Below, in pieces: positions 11,958-21,830 of a stretch of DNA of 64,000 bases (the stretch's first letter is position 1; the number at the start of each line of letters is the position of its first letter). The stretch is from Trichomonas vaginalis G3 (lineage: Eukaryota; Parabasalia; Trichomonadida; Trichomonadidae). Under the pieces are notes generated by a model. The model saw only the letters and a program-made list of their open reading frames with translations. It searched no databases and was not told the origin of the DNA. The stretch lies in NCBI RefSeq assembly GCF_026262505.1, contig NC_067205.1:25363693-25427692 (forward strand), written 5' to 3'. The translations under genes were made by a program, and so were the position numbers.

Positions 11958-12775
11958 ATCAATAAATTGTAATATCATTATACTATATATTAATATGAAT
12001 TTTTATAGAAAAGCTTTATTTTTTTCTCAATTTTTAATTTCATTTCAGTCTCTAAACTTTCTTACTATGTAAAAACGTATTATTATAGTAATAAAATAAA
12101 ATACATGTTTATTCGATCTCGTATTTCAAAAAAATAAAATTACTTATATAAAAAGATTCTCTTTAGTCAACTTTCTTTTTGAATCTCTAATAAGTTTTTA
12201 CTGTTGCTTCTATATATTAAGTATTGATTCTTGTAGTAAAGAAAATCCGGAACGTTTATTTATTAGAATACTCGAACTTTGACTTACATATTACTAATTG
12301 TAATTATTTTCAAGAGCTATTTCTATTACTCCTACTTGTTCGGCTTAAAATCTGCTATATTGTTAAGATAAACTAAGTCTAAATTTTGAACCATTTTTTG
12401 AAGTTTAAAGTGTAATACATATCGATTTTTTATCCGAATTTAAGAATTGCTTCAAAGTTTTAGCGTGAAATCGTGCATTTTTTCTAATGAAATTGTTATT
12501 ATAAGATAAGCAATCTGAGTTTTTTTGAATAATATGTCACTACACATGATAGAGCGTTACGTGCTGAAAAGTTACGCTTCGTTCTGAAAGTGGTAATGAA
12601 GTTTTATTAGAATTCATCAAAAAAACGTATGAAAATAATCGTATGTCAAAATGTGAGCACTTCTCAAAATTTGCTCACATTTTGACTATTTTTGTGAGAT
12701 CTTCCTCACAATTTTTTGACAAACGTACAAAAAAAGTGCCAAAATGTGAGCAAATGTGAGCAATTTTTATATCTC
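11958..12775. repeat. Right 818-bp terminal inverted repeat
   Basis: Inverted copy of 8,894-9,711, with the same clustered TGTGAGCA boxes near its outer end. Confidence 0.93.
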
Positions 12776-14997
12776 GTTTGTTTCCTTCAGGCTCTTCTAG
12801 CTGTTGTTGCTGAACTATTTCTTCCATGTCTGGTTGTATCTGAACTTCTTCCTGTGGAGTTTCTTGTACCTCATCTGCTGGCATTTCATATATTCCGAGA
12901 CCGTTTTTAACAAGTTCCCTATCTAAGTCATCCGGACTCATAAACCTTTCTTCTTTCGTTCCGTCTCTATTTTTTACGCGTTTCATGAAGAGAGTTGAAT
13001 TGTCATTTAGCTCTGACACCAAATATCTCGGAGTAAATTCGTTCATGTCATTTGGATGATATGCTATTAAATCATATCCCTTAGCGAGCTTGTATTTTCC
13101 AGGTTTGAAATTATATCCCATTTGGTGCTGAACCATAAAGCTAAATAGGTTCGGGTCAGTATTTCCTTCCTTGAACTTTCTAATAGCTTCTTTATATCTG
13201 TCACTAAAGTCAATAGTATCTGGGTAACCATAGTCTTCCTTAAGCATTTTTAAGAATTCTTGGTTTCCTTGTTCTCTACTTCTTTTATGTCCTTGCTCTG
13301 TTTGTGGTTGTTGCTGTGCAGTGTTTTGAACTGTTGGTTGTGGTGCAGTGTTTTGAACTGTTGGTTGTGGTGCTGGATTTTGAACTGTTGGTTGTGGTGC
13401 AGTGTTTTGAACTGTTGGTTGTGGTGCTGGATTTTGAACTGTTGGTTGTTGTGTTGGTTTTGGTGCATGCCTGTGTCTGTGTCCATGTGACGATGTAAAT
13501 GTTTTAGGTAGTCCTGGTGCAGGTGCTTCTCTTGGAGGGTTTGGTGGTATATAGGTTCCACTAGCTAGTATATAAGTTCCACCAGCTGGTATATAAGTTC
13601 CACCAGCTGGCACATATGTTCCATCTGCAGCATAATGTCCTACCTGACTTTTCGTTTTTAAGAAAGCATTTACTAGGTCTGTTTTGGTCTGTTGTAACTC
13701 TTTTTCTTGACTTTCCACAACAGTTGCTCTAACGGCGTCATAGGCGCTTTGAACTGCCTGTCTCGTTGCTGCATCTGTTATTTTCGTCATATTTTGTGCT
13801 ACTTCTCTTAACTCTTTGTCGAAACCTTCAGACTTCAGTTTCTTTCCAGATGAGAAGTCGTTCACTTGTTTCACCTTACTATGAAGAGCTTCAAAGGCGT
13901 TCTTAAAGTCAGCATTCATTAAAGCTTCATTTGAACTGTCTTCATCCGCTTGTATTTTTGTCCTTATTGACCCTATAAGTTGGGCTGCTTTAGCGTTGGC
14001 TTGGGCATCTAACCAGTCATTGTTAGCTTTTATATATTCTGCGCTTTTCATTGCCTTTTGCATGGCTGCGTCGTTATTTTTACTTTCTTGTGCTAAGTTT
14101 TCATACTGTACGGTTTGGTTTTGCAACTGTAAAAGTTTTTCTGCCTTTACATTTGCTTCAACTTCATTTTTATACTCATCGCTATCCATATATGTCTTCA
14201 GGGCTTTTTGTTTTATCTCTTCATCTTTCAGTACTTTATATTGAGAGTAGTATGGTTTTTCAAATTTATAACATCTTGTTCCATTTTTGCTACTTCTGCT
14301 GCTTTTTCTGACACTTTTTTCGCATATTCCTCTGTACTTAGTTCTTTCAGTTGTTCTTCTTTCTTCTTTTTCTCTACGTTTAACTCATTGAGTTTCTTTG
14401 TGTGTCTGTCATATTCTAGTTTCTTTTCGTTTTCACCTATTTGTTTCTGTATGTCTATGTTTGACTTTTTGACATCTGCTATTTGATTTTTGAGTGAACT
14501 CAAATTCATTTGACTTTGAGGGTTATATGCTGTTCCGTCTGCAGCTCCACCATAGCCTGCCATTTTCGCTAAAAGTGCCGCTCTTAAACCTCCACTCTGT
14601 GCACCAACAACTCGGTTTAAAAGCATAGGATTGCTTGACATTTGTTGCAACATAGTGGGGTCATTCATTATTTGTTGTTGCAACTGTTGTTGTGGTGTCA
14701 GTTTTACTATTGGATGTTTCAATGCTCTCTTCCTCTTACGTATATTCTTACGTAGCTTACGTGGCATTTTAAGTGAAGTTAAAAAGCGGTTTTTGACAGA
14801 TGTTTATATGACACTTTTTGTTCAGCACAAAAAACTACTCGGTCAAAGTGTTGTCAGTTTTGTAAAATAACCGTCTTATCTCATTCTATAAGGGGGAAAA
14901 GGCTTCTCAAAGTATACTTCCTTGGAACGCCTGTAACTTTTCCTGTAGCGACGATAGACCCTTACTTGTCCGGACAAAGTTATACTAAACATCTTCA

Positions 14998-15100
14998 GGG
15001 CTAGAGGGCACGAAGTGCCTGGAAGCCCTCCAAAATATAACTTCAGGGCTAGAAGGGGCGCAGCCCCTGGAAGCCCCACTACCTTTTTTTTTTTTTTTTT
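14998..15100. repeat. Right terminal inverted repeat of element 1, tip duplicated
   Basis: Two related tips lie 48 bp apart, at about 14,998-15,031 and 15,046-15,083. Each has the frame GGGCTAG...CTGGAAGCCC and carries a small hairpin, but the stems differ: GGCAC/GTGCC in the inner copy and GGGGC/GCCCC in the outer. The outer copy ends in CCACTACC followed by 17 T (15,084-15,100). Element 2 has a single tip with the inner stem type. Confidence 0.85.
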
Positions 15101-15726
15101 ATATTGCAATTGTCCTGTTGAAATTTACATTTTATAACCTGTAATGAATGTTAACAAAGAAATATGATATACAGTTATTTAGGATGAAGAGTTTAAGAAC
15201 CTTTCATAGCAAAATTATAAAAATTCTGAGGAAAAATATCATGATAAATTCGACTTGAAAATATTGAAGAATATAAGAAACTAATTACGAGCTAAATATT
15301 TATTTTCAGGAAATTCAAATTTTGATAACCACTCACAATTTCAATATGAAAATATAACCATAAGAATATTGTTTAATATAAAAACAAAATATTTTTTCTG
15401 AGCTCATACAATTTTGACTCAAATTAACGTATTATGTTTTATAAATCCGCTACATATTATGTAATGAATCAATTCTGTCTCAAAATCATTATTCAATTAT
15501 GATCAATTTTATCAAAAACTATTAAAAGTGGTTCTCAAACAATAAATAATTAAAATCACTAATTATTTTGGATAAATTATATAATATGGATGCTATACCG
15601 CCAATTATTTTTTATAGAAGTTTATTCAATTTAGCTCAGAAATCGGAAATTTGATCGATTATTAACAATCATTATACTTATTTAAAGTATACGAAATCAC
15701 TTTTATTTTTTTTTCTGAACGATTTA
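15101..15726. other. Host intergenic region upstream of the kinase gene
   Basis: Strongly A/T-rich, with stops in all frames. No gene, RNA or ordered repeat is seen apart from homopolymer runs. Confidence 0.6.
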
Positions 15727-15731
15727 TCATT
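15727..15731 (+). promoter_or_regulatory. Initiator-like element of the kinase gene
   Basis: TCATT with its A 19 nt before the ATG fits the trichomonad initiator consensus TCA-pyrimidine-T/A, which sits at the transcription start within about 20 nt of the start codon. Confidence 0.55.
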
Positions 15732-15747
15732 TTTTTGTAGTAGCACA

Positions 15748-16950
15748 ATGGTTATTAAAAAGATTGGTAATTATATTATACAACAGAAAATCGGAGAAGG
15801 TGGCTTTGCTAAAGTCTACCTAGCAAAACATGTTAAACTTGGCGATCTTGTTGCCATCAAAAGAATCAATAAAGACTCCGAAAAAACAGAAAGACTAATA
15901 CGCGAAATCAACATCATGCGAGAATTAGATCATCCATTTGCAGTTAAATTTTACGAATTATTAGAAGATGAAAATCGATATTATATCGTCATGGAGTATA
16001 TAGAAGGACTTACATTACTCGATATAGCTAATAGAGGTATGATATCAGAATGGCGTTTGCGACACATGTTTGTTCAAATAACATGTTGCATTGCCTATTT
16101 GCATTCGGTTTTAAATGTTGCTCATCGTGACATTAAACTAGAGAATATCATTCTTGATAAATACGGAAATATTAGAATTATTGATTTTGGATTGAGTAAT
16201 TCATACGAAGGAACTGGAGGTATCTTAAACACAGCTTGCGGATCTCCACAGTACGCGGCTCCAGAGATGTTTTTAGGGGAACCTTATACCGATGCCGCTG
16301 ACATGTGGTCCCTTGGCTGCGTTCTTTATGCATTAGCGACAGGACAACTACCTTTCGATGAAACAAATCAGCGTGCTCTTGCAAATATGATTGTTTACCA
16401 ACACCCAGAATATCCTGATGAAGTTCCTCCAAATCTGAAAAACTTAATACAAGCATTACTCTCAAAGTCACCAAGCAATAGACCTACTTGCAGCGATGTT
16501 TTTAAGTTTGACTGGGTTACAAAATATCCTTTTCATGAAATCTTCGACCCGCAATACTTCTTTACAGAGGGATTTGCAGTACGAGGACCAATAAATGAGG
16601 AACTGATAGAAGAACTTAAAGGTCTTGGTATTGACACAGATAAGGTTATTAACGAGATTTCTAACCATTTTTACTCTTCAGATTCGGCAGTATACAGGAT
16701 AGCTCACCGAAGGCTTATTATAGAGAAAATGTCTTCGTTTACAGATAGAGCGTTTCCTTCATTGCCGAAAATTTCCCAGAAAACTGTTCCTCCTAAACCT
16801 CAACCTTATATTCCTGCAATACAGAGACCATCCGTTGTAAAGAAGAGGTATATGTTCAACGGAGCTCTGAGGTTTAAGAACACAGTAAAAATTTCCAACA
16901 AATTACAGAACACTGCGCGATCACCGGTCCCACTAATATATCACCAGTAA
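15748..16950 (+). CDS. Serine/threonine protein kinase, CAMK/AMPK-like
   Basis: A 400-residue cytoplasmic-type kinase without signal peptide or membrane segment. The kinase domain covers about residues 9-260. The glycine loop is GEGGFAKV (16-23), the ATP-anchoring lysine is in VAIK (Lys38), and the helix-C glutamate is Glu53. The catalytic loop is HRDIKLEN (126-133), the metal-binding motif DFG is at 146-148, and the activation segment ends in CGSPQYAAPE (164-173), followed by DMWSLGC. All catalytic residues are present, so it should be active. The lysine in the catalytic loop marks a Ser/Thr kinase and the activation-segment style suits the CAMK/SNF1 branch, which is large in trichomonads. 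The C-terminal 140 residues end in a basic, Pro-rich tail, possibly regulatory. It is a host gene, with no introns, between two virus-like elements. Confidence 0.93.
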   Translation: MVIKKIGNYIIQQKIGEGGFAKVYLAKHVKLGDLVAIKRINKDSEKTERLIREINIMRELDHPFAVKFYELLEDENRYYIVMEYIEGLTLLDIANRGMISEWRLRHMFVQITCCIAYLHSVLNVAHRDIKLENIILDKYGNIRIIDFGLSNSYEGTGGILNTACGSPQYAAPEMFLGEPYTDAADMWSLGCVLYALATGQLPFDETNQRALANMIVYQHPEYPDEVPPNLKNLIQALLSKSPSNRPTCSDVFKFDWVTKYPFHEIFDPQYFFTEGFAVRGPINEELIEELKGLGIDTDKVINEISNHFYSSDSAVYRIAHRRLIIEKMSSFTDRAFPSLPKISQKTVPPKPQPYIPAIQRPSVVKKRYMFNGALRFKNTVKISNKLQNTARSPVPLIYHQ

Positions 16951-17335
16951 TTTCTTTTCTTTGTTTGTTTGAATAAATTTATTTATAAAGATGAAAAATT
17001 ATCATGAATTTTTGAAAAAACAAGGCTCAATTCTTATTTACATTACTAAGTATGTATGTACTACAATAGCTAAATCAGCTGAATTAGCTTCTTTAATATG
17101 ATTGTTATTAGAAAGAACAATAGATTTTATACTTAAAGGGAAATGGTCAATGCAAATGATCTATCTAGAGGGAGTAAATATAAGAAAACATCATATAATT
17201 ACATATTATCGATCAAAGATAAAATTTAATCAATTATTTAATAGGGTATAAACTATGATACTCTTAGGATAAACTTATGGAGAAACTGGTTAATCATGTT
17301 ATCAAAATTTCGACATCAAAGTTGAGGCAAACCCA
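16951..17335. other. Intergenic region downstream of the kinase gene
   Basis: A/T-rich. An AATAAA-type signal follows about 20 nt after the kinase stop. No gene or repeat is seen. Confidence 0.5.
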
Positions 17336-17408
17336 AATTTTAGCTAAAAGTGACAGGAAAAAAAAACGTTTAGTATTAAAAAAAAGACCGATGAGAGCTT
17401 CGTTCGAA

Positions 17409-17478
17409 ATATAGAGGGAACTGAGAATGCGCAACCATTCTCAGGGAATATTGGATGCTATTCCCGTTCCCTCTGTAT
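17409..17478. other. Perfect three-way-junction palindrome (DNA cloverleaf or structured RNA)
   Basis: The outer stem AGAGGGAAC (17,413-17,421) pairs with GTTCCCTCT (17,466-17,474), extended outward by four more pairs including one G-T. Inside, TGAGAATG/CATTCTCA (17,422-17,429 and 17,436-17,443) forms an 8-bp hairpin with a 6-nt loop. GGGAATA/TATTCCC (17,444-17,450 and 17,459-17,465) forms a 7-bp hairpin with an 8-nt loop. No base at the junction is unpaired. This is the topology of parvovirus terminal hairpins and of some small RNAs. Confidence 0.75.
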
Positions 17479-17515
17479 GGAAAATTGAGGTTTTCAAAGG
17501 GAGTTAAAATAATAT

Positions 17516-17868
17516 CAAATTTATACTAATTTACTTCAAAATACAAAAGTATTTGACAGTTAAAATTAGTTACTTTAGCAAGCCTATCAATACCCTTTTA
17601 CGATTATTGTTACTTTTTCGAAATAAAAGTAAAAACAAATTTATACTAATTTACTTCAAAATACAAAAGTATTTGACAGTTAAAATTAGTTACTTTAGCA
17701 AGCCTATCAATACCCTTTTACGATTATTGTTACTTTTTCGAAATAAAAGTAAAAACAAATTTATACTAATTTACTTCAAAATACAAAAGTATTTGACAGC
17801 TAAAATTAGTTACTTTAGCAAGCCTATCAATACCCTTTTACGATTATTGTTACTTTTTCGAAATAAAA
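17516..17868. repeat. Three tandem 120-bp repeats
   Basis: An exact 120-bp period, just under three copies, nearly identical (one T/C difference noted in the third). Because 120 is a multiple of three, one frame stays open through all copies; this is not taken as a gene. The near-identity points to recent amplification. Confidence 0.95.
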
Positions 17869-17969
17869 TAAATTTATTATCAAAAACCTTTTTTTTCTTA
17901 GTAAAAATAAACGAAATTTTTTAGCTTATGAACTTTTGATGGAAATATGCAAATTTAAAATAATAAAGA

Positions 17970-18101
17970 AAGCCGCGAGCGAAGCGATCGGCTTAGTTCG
18001 AAGATTTTGATTCAAATCTTTGCTGATCTGTAATTCGCGGAAGCCGCGAGCGAATCGAGCGGCTTAGGTCTAAGATTTTGATTCAAATCTTTGCTTATAT
18101 T
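17970..18101. repeat. Two tandem GC-rich hairpin repeats
   Basis: Units at about 17,970-18,028 and 18,042-18,101. Each contains an AGCCG...CGGCT hairpin with a CGAGCGAA-type loop, and AAGATTT/AAATCTT arms around TGATTC. The G+C content stands out from the A/T-rich surroundings. Confidence 0.8.
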
Positions 18102-18166
18102 CCTTAAATTCTTTATGAAACTCGCAACAGTTCCATAAAAAATTTTAAATTCTAAACTGTCGAAAT

Positions 18167-18198
18167 TACCGATCGGTAATCACACCCTTCACGGGTGT
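18167..18198. repeat. Palindrome TTACCGATCGGTAA and adjacent 7-bp hairpin
   Basis: A perfect 14-bp palindrome is followed at once by CACACCC-TTCAC-GGGTGTG, a perfect 7-bp stem. The hairpin ends next to the right inverted end of the 882-bp unit. Confidence 0.8.
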
Positions 18199-18287
18199 GT
18201 CACTTTTAGCTAAAATTACCCCTACTCGTATAAGAACAGTGTAATGTGACCGCATTAAAAAACGTACTTTTTTTTGTTTAGAAAAAT

Positions 18288-20768
18288 ATGAGTTCTGATT
18301 TTAGTGATGATGATGAGGATAATACTAATGAAGTAAATGAAGCCAATGAAGTGGAAAGTCCAGGGGAAAACAGCTTTGACGATGATTTTGAAGATAGTGA
18401 AGAAAATAAAGAAAATAACGAGAATAAAGAAACAAATGAAAAAGATAATAAATCAGAAGAAAACACAAGCAATGAAAATACAGATACAGATGACAATCCA
18501 ATGTTAGGATTGCTTAAAAACTCAAATCAAAATTTCGATGACGCAAATCAAGAAAATCTTTTACAAAATAATCCCCTGGCTGCTCACAATGACAAAGAAG
18601 AAGATGATGATCATGGTCAGCAGCTTTCACTCGGCGCAAGATCTCCTTCTTTTTCCAACCTAAAAACAATGATTCCAAAAGGATCTACAAACCCCGTCGA
18701 CCTTGGAGATGTCAAAGAGAAAGAGGAAGAAAAGGAGGATGATCACCAAGAAGGCCAAATTACTTTAAGTGTAAGACAACCATCATTTTCAAATCTTCAT
18801 GCCGGCCAAATGATACTAAAAGGATCTACAAAAGCCTTACCAAATGTTGACGATATAATTGCTGAAGAAGCTGAAAATCCAAAATACGTCGAAGTTACTA
18901 ACACAGAAGAAGGCGAAGATGAGTTTGCAGACGAACCAGTCAAAGACTCAGATGACGAAGACGAAGACAATCAAGCCATTACATTAAGTGTTCGACAGCC
19001 ATCATTTTCAAATTTACATGGCCAATTAATTCCAAAGGGTTCGACACAAGCAATACCTCAAGTAAACAATGGAGATCCTATAATCGTTGAAGAACTTCCA
19101 AATAACAACGACCAGCCAATTATTTTGAACCAAGAAAATAAAATGGGAAGCGAAATCCTCAAATCACTTCACAAATTCAACCATGACAGATGGAAACAGC
19201 TCGGGTATAATCCAGAAGAATCATTAGTCAGAAGAAGATCGCAAATTGCGATTGATCCCGCAATTACATGGAAACTAGACTTCAGAAACAGTTCGTGCGC
19301 AAACTATTACCCAACGATTAACGAAGTAACGCTCAAAGACCCTAACACAAAGAGAAAAAGACCATTATCATCACGAAATTCAGATGACGAGCTCGAAGTT
19401 GAGATGCCAGACAACTCTTCGACAGTTGCTAATGCTCCAAGCGACTTCTTGGCCGAAGACGACCTCTACAACGAAAAATCAATTTCGACAGACGAAGAAA
19501 GCGAGTTGCCGCCACTTATTAACAGTGCAGGAGGCCGAAGAAACTCATCACAGATATTCGATATTCTTCCTCAGAGCTTAATCAACGAGAAAAAGTCAGA
19601 TCAAAAGAAATCACAGAAATCAAACGTAACTCCGAAATCAAATCACAAAAAGAACCTCAAAGCACCACAGAAAACGTTCAAAAACAACGATAAATCAAAC
19701 TCATCCGGCAGTTCTAAGAAAAATCGCCAAAGTCCATCACAAAAGATCGAAGGATTGGATGTTGACTTCCACCTCTACTTAGATGACATCAGAGTATCAC
19801 AGGGATACGATTCCGAGCAAGGATCATCCAGAATTCCAGACAGATTGAAAGAGTTAATTGTCCATCCAAAGGAAAGTGTCACTTATTTAGCTCTTTGCGG
19901 CGTTTCTATCCTTGGCTACAAGGAATCTACAGTTTCCTCTGTCTACAAGGACCTGAAGAAATATCTAGACCAGTGCGTGCAGCTTGGATACATAGAGGAG
20001 TCGATGTATGTCGACGGAATAATGAAGAAGATCAAGGACGAGAAGAAGGAGCTGGAGAAGACACAGACAAATGACCAAGTAGAGCAGATCGATGAAAAGA
20101 TAAACCAGTTGAATGAACAAATAGACAAAATGACGAAAGACCATCAAAGAAACCTTTGTTCTCTGGAAAGTGAGAAAGAAGTCGCTCTATCAGAAATTGA
20201 CGTGAAAATGGATGATTCACTCGCACTTTTAGAAGAAGAATGGTCATCAGAAAAGATGCAGTCAAAATTTAACAAGCCATCACCAAAGTTGATAGAAATG
20301 AGACAGACAGCGCAGAGATTGATCGGTGCACATAGATTCGAGGAAGGAGCAGCACTGGCAGAGAGAATTGCAACACTTGAAGATCAGGAAAGTCAGGAAG
20401 CGGCAGAAAAGATGAACTCAGCATACCAAGTCGCTTGTGAAAGAGTCGTGAAGAAGTACAGCGCAGAAAAAGTCACTGTGGAGGGCTCGTTCAATGATAA
20501 GAAAGCAAGTATGGAAGGAATATACCAGAAACAACTTATTCCTTTGAATAATAAACTGAAAACACTTCAACACGAGAAAGAGCAAAAACAGATGGAAATT
20601 AAAAGAAACGAAAGAGAGGAGAGAGCGGCAAGCGTGGCAAGAAGGCCAGAAACAAGGCAGTCTACAACTAAAATGTCTGGAGAGCCAATAGCTATTAATA
20701 AGAGATTGAGTTTGCCACCTTTGAAACAAGTGATTCGTCCGATGACTCAATACAAATCTAGAAAATGA
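18288..20768 (+). CDS. Large acidic coiled-coil protein, uncharacterised
   Basis: An 826-residue host protein. Residues 1-90 are extremely rich in Asp, Glu and Asn and probably disordered. A motif of the form LSVRQPSFSNL followed by PKGST is repeated three times (about residues 112-132, 163-185 and 231-255), spaced by acidic linkers; repeated Arg-x-Pro-Ser sites could be phosphorylated by basophilic kinases. A basic Ser/Lys-rich stretch follows (about 430-490), then a compact region (about 495-590) and a long coiled coil (about 590-790) with a basic Pro-containing tail. No membrane segment. It could be a cytoskeletal or scaffold protein; I do not recognise a named family. No clear initiator lies close to the ATG; a TCACT lies about 88 nt upstream. 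Confidence 0.88.
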   Translation: MSSDFSDDDEDNTNEVNEANEVESPGENSFDDDFEDSEENKENNENKETNEKDNKSEENTSNENTDTDDNPMLGLLKNSNQNFDDANQENLLQNNPLAAHNDKEEDDDHGQQLSLGARSPSFSNLKTMIPKGSTNPVDLGDVKEKEEEKEDDHQEGQITLSVRQPSFSNLHAGQMILKGSTKALPNVDDIIAEEAENPKYVEVTNTEEGEDEFADEPVKDSDDEDEDNQAITLSVRQPSFSNLHGQLIPKGSTQAIPQVNNGDPIIVEELPNNNDQPIILNQENKMGSEILKSLHKFNHDRWKQLGYNPEESLVRRRSQIAIDPAITWKLDFRNSSCANYYPTINEVTLKDPNTKRKRPLSSRNSDDELEVEMPDNSSTVANAPSDFLAEDDLYNEKSISTDEESELPPLINSAGGRRNSSQIFDILPQSLINEKKSDQKKSQKSNVTPKSNHKKNLKAPQKTFKNNDKSNSSGSSKKNRQSPSQKIEGLDVDFHLYLDDIRVSQGYDSEQGSSRIPDRLKELIVHPKESVTYLALCGVSILGYKESTVSSVYKDLKKYLDQCVQLGYIEESMYVDGIMKKIKDEKKELEKTQTNDQVEQIDEKINQLNEQIDKMTKDHQRNLCSLESEKEVALSEIDVKMDDSLALLEEEWSSEKMQSKFNKPSPKLIEMRQTAQRLIGAHRFEEGAALAERIATLEDQESQEAAEKMNSAYQVACERVVKKYSAEKVTVEGSFNDKKASMEGIYQKQLIPLNNKLKTLQHEKEQKQMEIKRNEREERAASVARRPETRQSTTKMSGEPIAINKRLSLPPLKQVIRPMTQYKSRK

Positions 20769-21176
20769 TTATTTTTATATTGTTATTTGTATATATATTA
20801 AAACACTAATAATATGTTATTTTTACTTTTAAAAAACATCGCATCATTTTTTTTTTGAATTTGATAAATTAGAATTTTTCATATTTCATTATAATGAATA
20901 TTTTTTCAAAGTTTTAAATTGAATTCAGTCACAATCTTTCTGTGAGAGCAACAATAACATCAGAAAATTTGCTTGCTATTAAATGGTTTAATTTAAACTG
21001 TCAAAAAGACAAATTAACAAACCCGTGAGATTGAGATGTGTTTGATTTCAATTTTTTCAAAGCGTGTTTTGAACCTATCGCATTATTAATCCTTAGTGTT
21101 ATTAATTGTACTAAATGATTTAATTAGAACGTAAAATGTTGACTATATATTTCAATAGGCCAACGATAACTTTAAA
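20769..21176. other. Intergenic region upstream of the nitroreductase gene
   Basis: A/T-rich, stops in all frames, no repeat or RNA seen. Confidence 0.5.
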
Positions 21177-21181
21177 TCATT
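21177..21181 (+). promoter_or_regulatory. Initiator-like element of the nitroreductase gene
   Basis: TCATT with its A 10 nt before the ATG matches the trichomonad initiator consensus and implies a very short 5' untranslated region. Confidence 0.6.
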
Positions 21182-21188
21182 TCTCCTA

Positions 21189-21728
21189 ATGGCAATTTCT
21201 GCTATCGAAGCTTGTAGATCAATCAGATGCTATGACCCAGAGTATGCTATCCCAAAGGAAGATATTGAAAAGATTCTCAAGGCCGCATCAAACGCTCCAA
21301 GTACATTGAACTGCCAAGACATTGATTTTGTTGTTATCACTAACAAGAAGGTCTTACAAGACATTAACGATCAAGTCTTCGACAATTTAAAGCCACAAGT
21401 CCAACAGAGATATATTGATAGACAGATCAGATACCATACAAGCCAGAAAATCATGTATGATTGCTCTGCTTGCATCCTCCTTGTCAAGAATGAGCGTGCA
21501 ACAGGCATGGAACAAGTTAATGCAGGTATTGCTTTGATGGCCATCCTTACAGCTGCTACAGAACTTGGTCTTGCATCTGTTCCAATGGGTATTCTTGTTC
21601 GCCCAGAAGTCGAAAAGATTTGCAATTTACCACAAGGCTCTTTGGTTGTTGGCCTTGGTCTCGGAAAGGCCAGATCCACAGATGTTGATCCAAAGCCTAA
21701 CTTAAGAAAGATTTCTTATATAGAATAA
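21189..21728 (+). CDS. Nitroreductase family protein (FMN-dependent)
   Basis: A 179-residue host enzyme close to the usual length of small nitroreductases. The N-terminal RSIRCYDP segment matches the FMN-phosphate-binding RRSxRxF region of the family. APSTLNCQ (about residues 37-44) fits the APSxxNxQ flavin contact, and ELGLASVPMG near residue 135 fits the conserved GLG...G segment. The family uses NAD(P)H to reduce quinones or nitro compounds as homodimers with FMN. In trichomonads such enzymes are discussed in connection with metronidazole activation, but this member cannot be placed from sequence alone. No targeting peptide is evident, so it is probably cytosolic. It ends about 100 bp before the insertion site of element 2. 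Confidence 0.9.
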   Translation: MAISAIEACRSIRCYDPEYAIPKEDIEKILKAASNAPSTLNCQDIDFVVITNKKVLQDINDQVFDNLKPQVQQRYIDRQIRYHTSQKIMYDCSACILLVKNERATGMEQVNAGIALMAILTAATELGLASVPMGILVRPEVEKICNLPQGSLVVGLGLGKARSTDVDPKPNLRKISYIE

Positions 21729-21830
21729 AAGCTTTTTTACACATCATCATTTTTTTTTATTCACTGATTTTTCTTGAAAGTTATAAATTTATATTGCGAT
21801 CCATTATTGAATTATTTGACGAATATCTCC

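Larger units (their letters stand above)
8894..12775. mobile_element. Non-autonomous DNA transposon with 818-bp terminal inverted repeats
   Basis: The left repeat (8,894-9,711) and right repeat (11,958-12,775) are each 818 bp and look essentially identical by eye when one is reverse-complemented. The termini read GAGATATAAAAATTGC inward. Both flanks carry GTTTGTTT (8,886-8,893 and 12,776-12,783), an 8-bp target duplication. The related uninterrupted gene near 42,520 has GTTCGTTT there, confirming the empty site. No transposase-sized frame is present, so it must be moved by enzyme from elsewhere. Eight-bp duplications occur in hAT, P and Merlin-type elements; I cannot choose between them. Near-identical ends suggest recent insertion. 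Confidence 0.93.
7488..14767 (-). pseudogene. Large Gln/Pro-rich structural-type gene, split by a transposon (element 1)
   Basis: Homologue of 41,204-44,447. A strongly basic N-terminus leads into a Gln-rich stretch, a long coiled-coil region, a repetitive Pro/Thr/Gln segment with a His/Arg cluster, and a C-terminal domain. A 3,882-bp transposon (8,894-12,775) lies inside it, flanked by the 8-bp duplication GTTTGTTT. The gene also looks broken elsewhere. Apart from the inserted DNA it matches the second copy closely. Confidence 0.75.
1..15100 (+). mobile_element. Virus-like element 1 (Maverick/Polinton-like), right part
   Basis: Element of the same family as the complete one at 21,837-45,484 and in the same orientation; its left end lies outside the window. 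Parts from left to right: KilA-N protein (3' part), 22-bp iteron array, packaging ATPase, two small conserved proteins, SF3 helicase, candidate penton, CCG-motif protein, small forward protein, major capsid, large structural-type protein, right terminal repeat and a 17-nt poly-T tract ending at 15,100. The large gene is interrupted by a DNA transposon (8,894-12,775). Similarity to the second copy is high throughout, so the element is young; it looks broken, with roughly a dozen breaks besides the transposon. Confidence 0.88.
17336..18217. mobile_element. 882-bp inverted-repeat-bounded unit, probable miniature element
   Basis: The 20-bp sequence AATTTTAGCTAAAAGTGACA (17,336-17,355) recurs as its exact reverse complement at 18,198-18,217. 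Between them lie a three-way-junction palindrome, three 120-bp tandem repeats, two GC-rich hairpin repeats and two further palindromes, and no gene. ACCC occurs near both outer borders but a clean target duplication is not certain. The compact, hairpin-rich content and matched ends suggest a small non-autonomous mobile unit. Chance inverted repeats of 20 bp are unlikely, but mobility is an inference. Confidence 0.5.

Noticed and set aside
17553-17924. 123-codon frame made of three identical segments
   Set aside because: It comes from three 120-bp tandem repeats whose length is a multiple of three; the composition is that of A/T-rich non-coding DNA.
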